Source: Odiellus spinosus (Eukaryota; Arthropoda; Arachnida; Opiliones; Phalangiidae). From it: a stretch of 64,000 nt of DNA. Of this stretch, positions 36,701-41,658 are shown piece by piece. Below the pieces are notes generated by a model. The model did not search any database and was not told where the DNA came from. It worked only from the letters and a program-made list of their open reading frames with translations. The stretch's first letter is position 1; every line of letters starts with the position of its first letter. The DNA is taken from positions 26,482,706-26,546,705 of the forward strand of contig OY987226.1 in NCBI GenBank assembly GCA_963920705.1, in the 5' to 3' direction. The translations under genes and the position numbers were made by a program.

Positions 36701-38424
36701 TTCCGTATATTATTTCGCGTTGCGCCAAGTTAGAGCACCCGTATAGGTAATTTGAAATTTACCACTCACAATGAAGTCTGGGCCAATTTCAGGTTTTGAG
36801 ACGTGCATTTTGTAGTGGTGAACTCGGACTTTCCGTATAAGTCTTTTACTTAAATGTGTAATTTTTTCGTAAAACCTTGTTTCCCGGGCAATAAAAGGAA
36901 ACTTCCCTTTGTGTATAAGGCTAATTAGCGTCGAATCTTCTTCGGATATTTTTCTGAAGTGTCGAGGTTAATTTTAGCGGGAATTTAAAAATTTAAAATT
37001 TAAATTTTATTTGATGTATGGCTAGTACGAAAAAAATATATATTAAGTACGAATCTGGTTCTGTGACTAGGCCCGAATCGAGTCAGGTTTGCATACTTAC
37101 TCAGTATAAGGAATGTAGAATTTAATTGTATTAGTGAAAACAAGAAGTCGAACGAAGAGGGAATTATTCTCCGCGAGTGCTTGTAATTATTTCTAAACTA
37201 CGTATCTTATTTACCAGTTTCATTTTGCCAGTCGTGAATGTTGGCGTTATTAAAGAGCGTTGTTTTTTCCATTTTTGGCCTTCAGCAAACAAGATATGTT
37301 CACTGAACTCATCATTGTATGTTTCAGCTCCTGGAAACATCCTCTGTATCAAAAAATTGAGTATTTCATTACTGTGCACAGGGTTAGTATCTTATTTTAA
37401 AAACGTACCGGTCTGTTTTTGAACTTGTGGAAATCCTTTATTTCTATTTGTTTTATTAAATCAGTGTTTAATATTACCAAATAAGGGGTTCGTCCCATAA
37501 AAAATCTGCGAAGCGTGATATCATTAATTTAGCCATTTAACATTCAGCCTTTTAAGTAGGGCTCGGAATATCAAATTATTTATTTATTTTAAGATTATTT
37601 ACGATTAACCGTAACATTACTGTTAATTTTACCGTTTTAACCTTTTTATAATTTATCTTTAAATACATTTATCTAAAAACTGAATTCTTTACAAACAAAC
37701 TTTAAATTGCTAGATGCAGGATATATTAATACATATAACTTCCCTATTAATAAATTTATCTGATTATATCGTGATAATAATTATATTGCCGACTTTAATT
37801 CCAAAATAATTTTTTTATTATTGAAACGGAGGTACCGACTTTCATCTCTTAACGCAATTATTTTAATTTTTTTGCACCACCTTAAGATGGTGCAAAAATA
37901 TAAAATAATTAAATATAAACTAGCTAACGGTAAAATTGAAAACAAATTTTACCGTTTGATAATTATCAAACGGTAAAATTTGTTTTCAATCGGCGTTCCC
38001 TTCATCTACCACTTGAATACCGAGAAAATTGCCACTGTGGCTGCTCCAAGAATAATTAATTTAATATTAATCCTAATTCTTCAATTTAATTCTTACCCAA
38101 ATTGTTTGCCATATTTGTTTTTCCATTTTTTCAAAGTACGAGGTAGTCCCTAAAATGTTTAAATTCTTATTGTAAATTGACTCAATGCCAAGTGATTAAA
38201 ATCAGTTGGATTTGAGCAAGAAGAAGCTTTAGACACTGTGTATCTTTGTTGCTTATAAATATATAAGGGACGTGCTCAAATCTTAAAATGAGTAAAACTC
38301 GGAAATTTATTATTCTCAGAATATTACCAATTTATTAATTTCTTCCAGATTTCCTAGAATAAAATTTGGCTCTGGTCCAGGTATGCCCAATTCTTTGAAT
38401 ATTCTTAATTGTCTCATCCGTTTG
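1070..38424 (-). CDS. Cytochrome P450, CYP3 clan, 13 of about 14 exons, interrupted by TE-filled introns
   Basis: This is a haem-thiolate monooxygenase, probably ER-bound, of the group that oxidises xenobiotics or lipophilic endogenous compounds. Exons on the minus strand: 38424-38328, 38149-38097, 37505-37409, 37343-37215, 15851-15614, 15547-15405, 7024-6889, 6829-6748, 5718-5610, 5548-5460, 3831-3694, 3637-3472 and 1147-1070 (stop TGA). Each border reads GT-AG, and phases join without a frameshift to give about 517 codons. Motifs occur in canonical order: IPGPEPNF near the N-terminus, C-helix WKKQR, I-helix AGSETTS (split across two exons), K-helix EVLR, PERF (split across exons), and haem loop [10 protein letters not shown] with the cysteine ligand. 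The first exon (anchor helix and ATG) was not identified and must lie upstream of 38424. The donor after 5610 (GTACGG) and the one after 6889 (GTAGAC) are weak. Introns of 21.4 kb and 8.4 kb are packed with mobile elements, yet the reading frame is undamaged. Subfamily is unassigned. Confidence 0.93.
1148..3005. other. Last P450 intron, left part: no gene seen
   Basis: The stretch is AT-rich intron. It holds a TATATG-type microsatellite at about 1404-1512. Between 2417 and 2850 lies a segment that begins CAGGGCTGCC and ends GGAGCCCTG, suggestive of a hAT-like MITE but without a matching target duplication. No coding signal was seen on either strand. Confidence 0.6.
1404..1512. repeat. (TATATG)n / (TA)n microsatellite
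   Basis: About twelve copies of the hexamer TATATG run into a pure TA tract. It is a simple-sequence repeat inside the last P450 intron. Confidence 0.95.
3006..3360. mobile_element. Small inverted-repeat element (MITE-like)
   Basis: Arms of about 30 bases at 3012-3044 and 3321-3349 are inverted copies (AGAAGCCGATGAAACCCTCC and complement). They are flanked by TATTAACA/TGTTAATA-type sequence and enclose about 270 bases with no gene. A non-autonomous DNA transposon is the simplest reading; no clear target duplication was confirmed. Confidence 0.6.
3472..3831 (-). CDS. P450 exons with PERF and haem-binding motifs
   Basis: Two exons, 3831-3694 and 3637-3472, are separated by a 56-base intron. 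The first encodes the meander approach ([13 protein letters not shown]) and ends within PERF (phase 2). The second completes PERF and carries [13 protein letters not shown] with the invariant cysteine, then the L-helix region. Donor GTAAGT and acceptor ATCCAG are canonical. Confidence 0.92.
3832..5459. other. P450 intron: no gene; short tandem duplications
   Basis: No coding segment fits here. A 26-base tandem duplication lies at about 4498-4552. An imperfect tandem duplication of about 100 bases with GGGGTGAAAGTGC cores lies at 4928-5088. A lone pol III box-B-like stretch (GGGCTCGATTCCC, about 4742-4754) may be a remnant of a tRNA-derived SINE. Confidence 0.5.
5460..5718 (-). CDS. P450 exons with second half of I-helix and K-helix ExxR
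   Basis: Exon 5718-5610 begins one base into the AGSETT codon series and encodes [20 protein letters not shown]. Exon 5548-5460 encodes [18 protein letters not shown], with the K-helix E and R of ExxR. The 61-base intron starts with a non-optimal GTACGG donor and ends AAATAG. The second exon ends at a strong GTAAGTG donor. Confidence 0.9.
5719..6747. other. P450 intron: no gene; part of a dispersed repeat
   Basis: It holds a partial tandem duplication (about 5745-5830), a copy of a dispersed repeat at about 6270-6440 that recurs inverted near 36,300-36,470, and a poly-T tract at about 6687-6714. Confidence 0.5.
6748..7024 (-). CDS. P450 exons: G/H loop and first half of I-helix
   Basis: Exon 7024-6889 starts [14 protein letters not shown], typical of the P450 segment between helices G and I, and continues with a polar, acidic loop. 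Exon 6829-6748 carries [17 protein letters not shown], the start of the oxygen-binding I-helix, and ends at a GTAAGTA donor in phase 2. Donor GTAGAC of the first exon is weak, but phases (1 then 2) fit exactly. Confidence 0.9.
7325..7900. repeat. Minisatellite with TTAGG-like cores
   Basis: About five diverged copies share GTTAGGTTTCGTTGTGACC and CAAAATTTTAAGCATTGTTA, separated by GGTTGGGTTAGGT-type stretches. The core resembles the arthropod telomere motif TTAGG but is degenerate and interstitial. A palindrome interrupts the array. Confidence 0.75.
7616..7720. repeat. Short palindromic element inside minisatellite
   Basis: TTTAACCGTGGTTTAATCA and its inverse complement lie about 70 bases apart and could form a 19-base stem. 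This is probably a small MITE inserted into the tandem array. Confidence 0.6.
8387..8543. mobile_element. MITE with about 45-base inverted arms
   Basis: AATCATGATATTTCAGCCTT at the left is matched by an inverted, slightly diverged copy ending in ATGATT, with further pairing (AATGTCCTAACATTA with TAATATTAGGACA). It has no coding capacity. Confidence 0.65.
10400..11290 (-). pseudogene. Mariner-type transposase, broken, left unit of copy A
   Basis: Reading down from about 11,290, a helix-turn-helix part ([13 protein letters not shown]) is followed by an in-frame stop, then [17 protein letters not shown], the [10 protein letters not shown] segment with the first catalytic acid, and [11 protein letters not shown] with the second. 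A frame break occurs before the third motif (about 10,680-10,620). The gene is a DDE/D transposase of the IS630-Tc1-mariner superfamily. It cannot encode an active enzyme as it stands. Confidence 0.75.
11290..11890 (+). pseudogene. Mariner-type transposase fragment, right unit of copy A
   Basis: The open stretch 11393-11830 encodes [20 protein letters not shown], then a C-terminal half with [18 protein letters not shown]. The block containing the second catalytic aspartate (HDG) is deleted at about 11,628, and a one-base loss breaks the frame just before 11393. The same one-base loss is present in the copy at 52.4 kb, which supports common descent. Confidence 0.72.
12321..14264. other. P450 intron between mariner and fold-back: nothing recognised
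   Basis: No coding segment, RNA gene or organised repeat could be supported here; it is plain AT-rich intronic sequence. Confidence 0.5.
14265..15300. mobile_element. Fold-back element with internal ~60-base tandem array
   Basis: Inverted arms of about 125 bases lie at roughly 14,278-14,402 and 15,164-15,285 (shared GGAATAGCTAGACCCATGAC, and CATTCAAATTGTTCAAAGAG on one side with its complement on the other). Between them, 14,455-14,930 is a tandem array of about eight units of 55-60 bases, each with GATACCCGTGTGAACGC and TTTATATCTAATCTTTATT. The right arm ends about 100 bases before P450 exon 15547-15405. No gene inside. Confidence 0.75.
15405..15851 (-). CDS. P450 exons: helices C'-F region
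   Basis: Exon 15851-15614 encodes [18 protein letters not shown], then [16 protein letters not shown], a typical E-helix signature, and ends at a GTAAGA donor in phase 1. Exon 15547-15405 begins in [12 protein letters not shown] and ends RRTDPK at a GTACGTG donor in phase 0. The intron between them is 66 bases. Confidence 0.92.
15852..16817. other. Start of the 21.4-kb P450 intron: nothing recognised
   Basis: This is AT-rich intron sequence without a supportable gene or organised repeat. Confidence 0.5.
17003..17494. repeat. Palindrome with ~240-base arms
   Basis: AAAGGCCTTTTTTGGC near the left end and GCCAAAAAAGGCCTTTTCTA near the right pair. The pairing continues inward to TGATTTACGACGTATAGGAT and its inverse around a centre near 17,245. 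Arms are diverged, with no coding content. Confidence 0.7.
17500..17640. repeat. Inverted CCCATT/AATGGG repeat segment
   Basis: Left units read CCCATTGGACCGAAT and CCCATTCGACCGAA, and right units read GGATTCGGTCCAATGGG in inverse order. The segment is self-complementary and closely follows the preceding palindrome. A related sequence recurs at about 21,735-21,775. Confidence 0.65.
18380..18948. mobile_element. Fold-back element with CCCATT/CCCAAT-type arms
   Basis: The left end has spaced CCCAAATCCCATTTCGCCCA and TCAATTGGCTCAATG units. The right end has the inverse pattern (GGTGAAATGGGAAG, GTGAATTGGGAATA, TTGGCCAATG). The interior holds ordinary AT-rich DNA and a degenerate CCTAACC-rich stretch (about 18,570-18,680). 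No gene was seen. Its design resembles the element at 38,624-39,682. Confidence 0.55.
19955..20362 (-). pseudogene. Left-arm copy of the palindrome protein, frameshifted
   Basis: This is the mirror copy of the 137-codon ORF in the right arm. The last 99 codons (20,254 down to 19,955) are open and identical in sense to the right copy. The N-terminal part is out of frame because of a small deletion near 20,263 (QLAIT-region; the matching right-arm stretch is longer). Function unknown; see the right-arm entry. Confidence 0.55.
20544..20957 (+). CDS. Uncharacterised 137-aa protein in palindrome arm
   Basis: The ORF starts [10 protein letters not shown] and contains [20 protein letters not shown], followed by LLRFMKLD and [20 protein letters not shown]. 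The pattern of short alternating strands around GDYV, WYVA and CFVPL looks like a small beta-barrel of Tudor/SH3 type. Similar C-terminal tails occur in uncharacterised transposon-derived proteins, but that is from memory and not verified. The length and mid-domain start suggest a C-terminal fragment of a larger protein. A poly-A/AT-rich segment follows. It may be an element-encoded fragment rather than a host gene. Confidence 0.45.
   Translation: MYRLSSDPFGTTVKVATLEEAKQNQYELSFDAISVGDYVAAEYDKVWYVALVVEAIREQHDFLLRFMKLDKVKGELHWPPQRDECFVPLNCILCILPAPTKENLAMSSSRKTAYKLIMPKVCIDNVEAIFEAKVLSS
21946..22776. other. Intron before the gypsy element: GAGCCCGAG-rich repeats
   Basis: No gene. Between about 22,420 and 22,750, diverged copies of GAGCCCGAG recur every 20-60 bases. 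Similar blocks occur at about 29,440-29,620 (inside the LTR-bounded unit) and 34,250-34,620. Confidence 0.5.
22782..23008 (+). repeat. 5' LTR of gypsy element
   Basis: The LTR starts TGTAGCATTC and ends CACTAAA. It contains AATAAA (22,918-22,923) and TATAAAA (22,932-22,938), which are plausible polyadenylation and TATA signals. Confidence 0.9.
23177..27493 (+). CDS. Gypsy-type Gag-Pol polyprotein (capsid, protease, RT, RNase H, integrase)
   Basis: The frame is open back to the LTR edge, but the first ATG is at 23,177 ([11 protein letters not shown]), giving about 1,438 codons. Domains in order: Gag-like helical region ([17 protein letters not shown]); two CCHC-like knuckles (from CYNCGG near 23,952 and [14 protein letters not shown] near 24,026); aspartic protease IDTGA near 24,310; RT with the catalytic segment TSDDIII near 25,215 instead of the common YxDD; RNase H with VDASPVG near 25,658; integrase with HEGHPG and CIAC zinc ligands (26,320-26,440), DHFGP, SDNGPPF and NGLIERQ acidic residues. 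The element makes particles, copies its RNA and integrates. No stop or frameshift is seen, so the copy may be coding-competent. No env-like ORF follows. Confidence 0.95.
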   Translation: MLLQPTHFPPFSIQENRDDIGSRWEKWLKRFQTFLIAYAINDPARKKNLLLLYAGEEVQDIYDTLHIPPQPQQQQANAPDEYDITIQALNDHFLPRRNTTYEVFKFRDTRQRESECIDEYQTRLRVLSKTCGFAEPDTEILRHIIQTCNSRHLRRIALRDPTMTLDELLTTARSYEQADKQASKIENTDKPEAPSITVDALRRNLTYQTSNHTQHTPNNRHHSTQLQPQHTSTQSRTFFPSRQSSSQHLTDRQLNAHLRCYNCGGDFPHQGGQFKCPARNEQCRWCGRYGHIEQTCRTKKDEIAQANNRNTTAALTLENNDTFDDSLGDSPPLPQLCTLTPHSDISYQCCPLLPPLESANRTLLIQVFNIGGTNIKALIDTGACVNIMNYSTYQLLDKRPALVSSEIRVYPFASMEPLPLIGKFSSVLTYNSQSSDATFHVLHPEKSAYNIIGASTLQKLNLLPHISDLSASLMCAQESKWKSIVKTYNHLFFGIGKMKDFKAHLHIDQSIPPVAVHHQRIPFHLRAQVKLEIEELMRSDIIERATGPTTWLSPLVIVNKKQNLNTHDNHGTDSAPKPTIRICVDMRLPNMAIKRERHTSPKFEDLVYAMNGMTVFSRLDLNKGYHQLELDDESRDITTFSTHMGPFRYKRLAFGINSAAEIFQKAIEDVIRGIPNTINTSDDIIIGGNGLDDHDLKLEEVLKRISLSNLTLNQEKCEFAKSELHFFGHLFGAEGVKPDPKKIEALQALPPPRNISGLRSFLGLANYCARFVPDFATLTEPLRNLLKKNTEFIWTQFHQTALEQIKTKIKDCSSLKFYDPDRQTTVIVDASPVGLAAILTQHDNNGREYLIAFASKALSATEQRYSQIEREALEIVFGCEHFDLYLNGASFQILTDHNPLVAIFNNPRTLTSTRIQRWILRLQHYQFRVAYQLGKNNPADYMSRHPVTPPSMTMNEFSLDALDLAPFGAITRSIVLTATAQDSILNKVKDAILDSNIWETYIPSSTESSLWNAYKKLRFEITVDNGLVLRGHKIILPTSLIDRAISIAHEGHPGIVRTKQIIRDKLWFPGINEKVHSKIGSCIACMASIPQYQHQPVQMTPLPERPWYSVAIDHFGPTPSGDYLLVLADEYSRYPIVTSVPSTSSAPNIKALRNIFSMFGVPTYVKSDNGPPFNGGDFQKFSKEYGFNHNKVTPRWPQANGLIERQMPMIAKTIRTALLEGTNWQDVLPNYLMNFRASTHPSTGKSPAILFFNRPIQTKLPAIISTSSLDKIVREKDNNRKLYMKTYSDKKQNALPHTIKVGERVLPKLIQRNKFDPIYDPHPWTVVEVNGSCISIQNVEGKRLKRNCSLLKRFNQGPVKNGQDNEPTQPEIYNNIYDDQRMKEKFPPLPNISARQYGVPGNQPHTINRLPPAHRPRNLRPRESIKPPERFKASVCSI
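27494..28914. other. Non-coding 3' region of the gypsy unit
   Basis: No gene was recognised. The sequence is AT-rich with one short GC-rich stretch (about 27,960-28,030). Confidence 0.5.
28915..29270. repeat. 21-base minisatellite, about 17 copies
   Basis: The unit CTTTCGCGATTTCGGGAAAAA repeats almost without change; the outer copies are variants. Because 21 is a multiple of 3, the minus strand is open in two frames across the array (heptads such as PKSRKFF). This is a by-product of the repeat, not evidence of a gene. Confidence 0.95.
29271..30290. other. Non-coding DNA between two minisatellites
   Basis: It holds GAGCCCGAG/CTCGGGCTC-type repeats at about 29,440-29,620 and otherwise AT-rich sequence without a gene. 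Confidence 0.5.
30291..30443. repeat. 22-base minisatellite, seven copies
   Basis: The unit CCCACTAAATGTTTAATTTT plus AT is repeated seven times with essentially no divergence. Confidence 0.95.
30444..33554. other. Non-coding 3' part of the gypsy unit, to the purine tract
   Basis: No protein or RNA gene could be supported. G-rich runs occur near 32,325 and 33,282. The purine tract AAAGGGAGAAA at 33,544-33,554 abuts the 3' LTR. Confidence 0.55.
33555..33781 (+). repeat. 3' LTR of gypsy element
   Basis: It is nearly identical to the 5' LTR, with two substitutions in 227 bases, and is followed directly by the target duplicate GCTAT. Confidence 0.9.
33787..34619. other. Intron between gypsy and hAT-like element
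   Basis: No gene. The part at 34,250-34,620 is rich in GAGCCCGAG-type repeats. Confidence 0.5.
34628..35862. mobile_element. Non-autonomous hAT-like element
   Basis: The termini are CAGTGGCGGCGG at the left and the inverse of CAGTGGTGGCCG at the right. Flanking octamers TACAGCTA (34,620-34,627) and CACAGCTA (35,863-35,870) match at seven of eight positions, as expected of a hAT target duplication. Near both ends lies GGGGGACA-type sequence. The 1.2-kb interior has no transposase. Confidence 0.7.
35871..37214. other. Intron right part: copy of a dispersed repeat, no gene
   Basis: A segment at about 36,280-36,900 resembles, in inverse orientation, the repeat near 6,270-6,530 (shared CGCGTTTTCAGCCCTCTACG and TTCCCGGG blocks). 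No coding signal was seen. Confidence 0.5.
37215..37505 (-). CDS. P450 exons: B/C-helix region
   Basis: Exon 37505-37409 encodes [12 protein letters not shown] and [13 protein letters not shown], ending at GTACGT. Exon 37343-37215 encodes [10 protein letters not shown] and [18 protein letters not shown], with the C-helix WxxxR that contacts a haem propionate, and ends at GTAAAT. The 65-base intron between them is in phase 0. Confidence 0.92.
37506..38096. other. P450 intron with short hairpin repeats
   Basis: No gene. Three inverted pairs are visible: GATAATTATC-centred CAAATTTTACCGTTTG (about 37,945-37,985), GCACCACCTTAAGATGGTGC (37,873-37,892), and flanking TTACCGTTAGC-type blocks. Confidence 0.5.
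38097..38424 (-). CDS. P450 second and third exons: proline hinge and A-helix
   Basis: Exon 38424-38328 encodes [20 protein letters not shown], the basic stretch and proline-rich hinge that follow the membrane anchor. Exon 38149-38097 (53 bases) encodes [18 protein letters not shown], the A-helix. Donors GTAATA and GTAAGA and acceptors TATTAG and TTTTAG are present. The exon starts in phase 1, so at least one coding exon lies upstream. Confidence 0.9.
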
Positions 38425-38623
38425 CTAATAATAAACAAAAGAAAAGTGTTGATCTCGTTCAAATTGAATATTAACAAAAGTTTATGTGAAAAAGTTAAAT
38501 TGGCCCTTTTCATTAGGATTAAATTCTAAGTTACTATTCTCCATTATTATTAAAAAGAAGCGTTTGATGGGTTTATCTCTTGTTAGGATATACGACGTAC
38601 CTATTGAAATGGTCGAAAAAGCG

Positions 38624-39682
38624 AATTATGTCCACTAGCGCAGTTCCTATTAGCGCCGTTCCCATTTGCGCAGTTTCCCATTTGCGCCGTTCCCATTAGC
38701 GCAGTTTCGCATTAGCGCCGTTCTCGTTAGCGCCGTTTCCCATTTGCGCAGTTTCCCATTTGCGCCGTTTCCCATTAGCGCCGTTTCCCATTAGCGCCGT
38801 TTCCCATTAGCGCCGTTTCCCATTAGCGCAATTTCCCAATAACCGCTATGTCCTAGACGCGCAATCCACTCTTTCCTAAAACTTTTTTAACCCTACCTTC
38901 TAAAGGGTTTCCTGTTTCAGCATTTATTGTCTCAGAAAAACTAATCTAACCTAACCTAAACCACTGGATCACGCTCAAAAACGATGTTTTCTAAAAGAGA
39001 ATTAACAAATGAGCATTACCTAAATGAAAAATTTGTAATTTAGTAGTACCACTTTGTCTTTTATTTTAGCATAAAAATAACTTGACCGTTATTAAAATTA
39101 AATCTGTAATTAAACCCGACAAAACTGACCCACAACACGGAAAACAGCACAATCATGCAAAATTAACAGAAACACGTACGCAAAAATGACCACACAATCT
39201 ATTTCGTTTTTTTTCCAATTTTTTCTACATTATATGAAACTGCTAACAAAAATTAAAACTGCAATGAACCACAATTATTATTAAAATTTACATGAACCAA
39301 ATACATAAACTAACATGAACCAAATAAATAAACTAACATGTCATTCTCCGTATGTAGGCTCGAACTCACTATCTTCTGGTTAGAAACCGTCTATGCTAAC
39401 CATTCCGCTACCGAACCAGGGCAACTCAACTAAAAAAATATTTATCTCCATATGGGAATTGCGCTAAAGGGAAACTGCGCAAATGGGAATCGGCGCGATT
39501 GGGAAACGGCGCTAGTGGGAAACAACGCTAGTGGGATACGCCGCTAATGGGATACGGCGCTAATGGGAAACTGCGCAAATTGGAAACTACGCAAATGGGG
39601 ACGGCGCAAATGGGAACGGCGCAAATGGGAATGGCACTAATGGGAAACTGCGCTAATCGGAACTGCGCTAATAGGCACATAC
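38624..39682. mobile_element. Fold-back element with CCCATTAGCGC repeat arms
   Basis: The left arm (about 38,635-38,845) is an array of 15-16-base units of the type CCCATTAGCGCCGTTT, or CCCATTTGCGCAGTTT. The right arm (about 39,450-39,675) is the same array inverted (GCGCTAATGGGAAAC). The direct repeat CGAAAAAGCG flanks both ends (38,614-38,623 and 39,683-39,692). The 600-base centre has no ORF but a tRNA-like segment. This is a non-autonomous DNA element or MITE-like fold-back; superfamily unknown. Confidence 0.75.
39346..39424 (-). repeat. tRNA-like (SINE-head-like) segment
   Basis: On the minus strand GGTAGCGGAATGGTTAGCA resembles a pol III A box, and GAGTTCGAGCC, 45 bases on, resembles a B box. 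The T stem and acceptor stem do not pair well, so a functional tRNA is unlikely. It probably derives from a tRNA or a tRNA-type SINE inside the fold-back element. Confidence 0.4.
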
Positions 39683-39692
39683 CGAAAAAGCG

Positions 39693-39926
39693 TTTATAAA
39701 TAATTTCACTTGAAAATATTCAACCCGTTTCCCGGAAAGAGTATTTGAAATTCGCGTTTCAGACAAATCAGACTTTCAGAAAAGAGGAGTGGTCAATTTT
39801 TTTCACCATTTGTAACTTTAGTCCGAATAATAACCATCTTTTGAGATAAGCGCGAGAAATTCCGCTTGCACCAATCTTGAAATATTTCCTGTCCTTAATA
39901 AGCGTTAGACCCATTTGTGGTATATA
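39693..39926. other. Short spacer, nothing recognised
   Basis: AT-rich spacer between two mobile elements; no gene. Confidence 0.5.
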
Positions 39927-41656
39927 CAGGGAGTTTTTGAAAAGTCTGTAAAAATATTAAGGTGCTTGTACTTTGGGTTATTATGAATGAAAAAGCCTAT
40001 CGAACCATGTGTCCAAATCCCACCCTTTCGGAGTTATGCCCCTCAAGTATAGCCTTCTCACGCGCTGCGTTGCGTAGTTATGAGCCCTTGAAAATAGTCT
40101 TCAAAAATACGAAAAACGACCGAAAGGTGTAGGTAAGACTGTGCCTTTGACCATTATTGTTTTCAATTTAATTGTGCATAAGCTAATTATCGAGAGATAA
40201 GTGAAACAAGGTGTTTATTTACTAAAAAAAGTGTATCAACATGTTTAGGAGTGTGCAATCATTAACTTTGGTCAGAAGTACTTGAACTCAAAGTGTGGTT
40301 TATTACGTGTGTTTCGGGTGTTGAAAAGGGAATTTTACAAGAAACCATTATTAATTACCATAATTATCAATTAGATAATAATCGGAATCAGAAGTATTTA
40401 CAAAAATTGTTCGAAATGCATTCCGTCAGCGTTGATACACACTTGAGCCCGTCTAATAAATGATTGTCTAACTCGTACGAAGATCCCTGGTGTGTTGCGT
40501 ATGGTTTCACAGGCATCAATAATTCTTTGACGTAGATCTGCCACGTCACGCTCTTCACTAACATGAACTAAGTCCTTAAGGTGGCCCCAAAGAAAGAAAT
40601 CACAAGGGTTTAGGTCCGGAGATCTGGCTGGCCACAACCGTTCCGCCACGACCAATCCACCTCAAAGGGAATGTTTCATTAAAGAAGGCCCTAACTAGGA
40701 GAGAAAAATGAGGTGGTGCACCGTCTCAAGGCCAATGGTACGTCTTCAAGAAGCTCGAACAGATTGTCTTGAAGAAATCGGAGATATGCCTCACCATTAA
40801 GCCTTGGCTGCAAAAAGAATGGTCCAATTGGTTACCAACAATTCCGCACCAGACGTTTAAGCTGAATTGAACTTGGTGAGCCCTAACACTTGTAGCGGGG
40901 GGGTTTTGTTGCGCCCACTGATGCCTGTTGTGCATGTTCAATATGCCATCACGGAAAAAATTGGCCTCATCTGTAACTAAAAGGTTTTGGGGTAAGTTGA
41001 TGTCTTGATGTTAACCTAACCACTGACAAGACATCAACTTACCCCAAAACCTTTTAGTTACGGATGAGGCCAATTTTTCCCGTGATGGCATATTGAACGA
41101 CGGTACACCACCTCATTTTTCTCTCCTAGTTAGGGCCTTCCTTAATGAAACATTCCCTTTGAGGTGGATTGGTCGTGGCGGAACGGTTGCGTGGCCAGCC
41201 ATATCTCCGGACCTAAACCCTTGTAACTTCTTTCTTTGGGGCCACCTTAAGGACTTAGTTTAAGTTAGTGAAGCACGTAACGTGGAAGATCTACGTCAAA
41301 GGATTATTGATGCCTGCGAAACCATACGCAACACACCAGGGATCTTCGAACGAGTTAGACAATCATTTATTAGACAGGCTCAAGTGTGTATCAACGTTTT
41401 TTTAGTTAATAAACACCTTGTTTCACTTATCTCTCGATAATTAGCTTATGCACCATTAAATTGAAAAACAATAATGGTCAAAGGCACAACCTTACCTACA
41501 CCTTTCGGTCGTTTTTCGTATTTTTGAGGACTATTTTCAAGGGCTCATAACTACGCAACGCAGCGCGTGAGACTAAAGGTTCATAAAACTTTTTCACTCA
41601 GTCTGACCCCACGAAAAACCCCCTTCATTTTTTCCAGACCTTTCAGAAACACCCTG
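39927..41656. mobile_element. Inverted-dimer Tc1/mariner element, copy B
   Basis: The left end begins CAGGGAGTTTTTGAAAAG, and the right end closes TTTCAGAAACACCCTG before TA (41,657-41,658). The halves are inverted copies around a hairpin centred near 41,020 (GGGGTAAGTTGATGTCTTG with its inverse 20 bases on). The first 120 bases differ from the other copies, so this dimer has a partly different end. Its central junction also differs from copies A and C. The right half has internal deletions. Confidence 0.8.
40398..41000 (-). pseudogene. Mariner-type transposase fragments, copy B left half
   Basis: Two open pieces, 40,941-40,726 and 40,655-40,398, encode [17 protein letters not shown] and then [20 protein letters not shown]. 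The segment with the second catalytic aspartate lies between them and is broken by small deletions. The right half (41,040-41,400, plus strand) repeats parts of it, with larger gaps and stops. Confidence 0.7.
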
Positions 41657-41658
41657 TA

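Noticed and set aside
38425-38513. Reading the P450 second exon upstream without an intron (hydrophobic [11 protein letters not shown])
   Set aside because: The hydrophobic stretch is too short for an anchor and coincides with a pyrimidine-rich acceptor ending in TTATTATTAG; a separate first exon is more likely.
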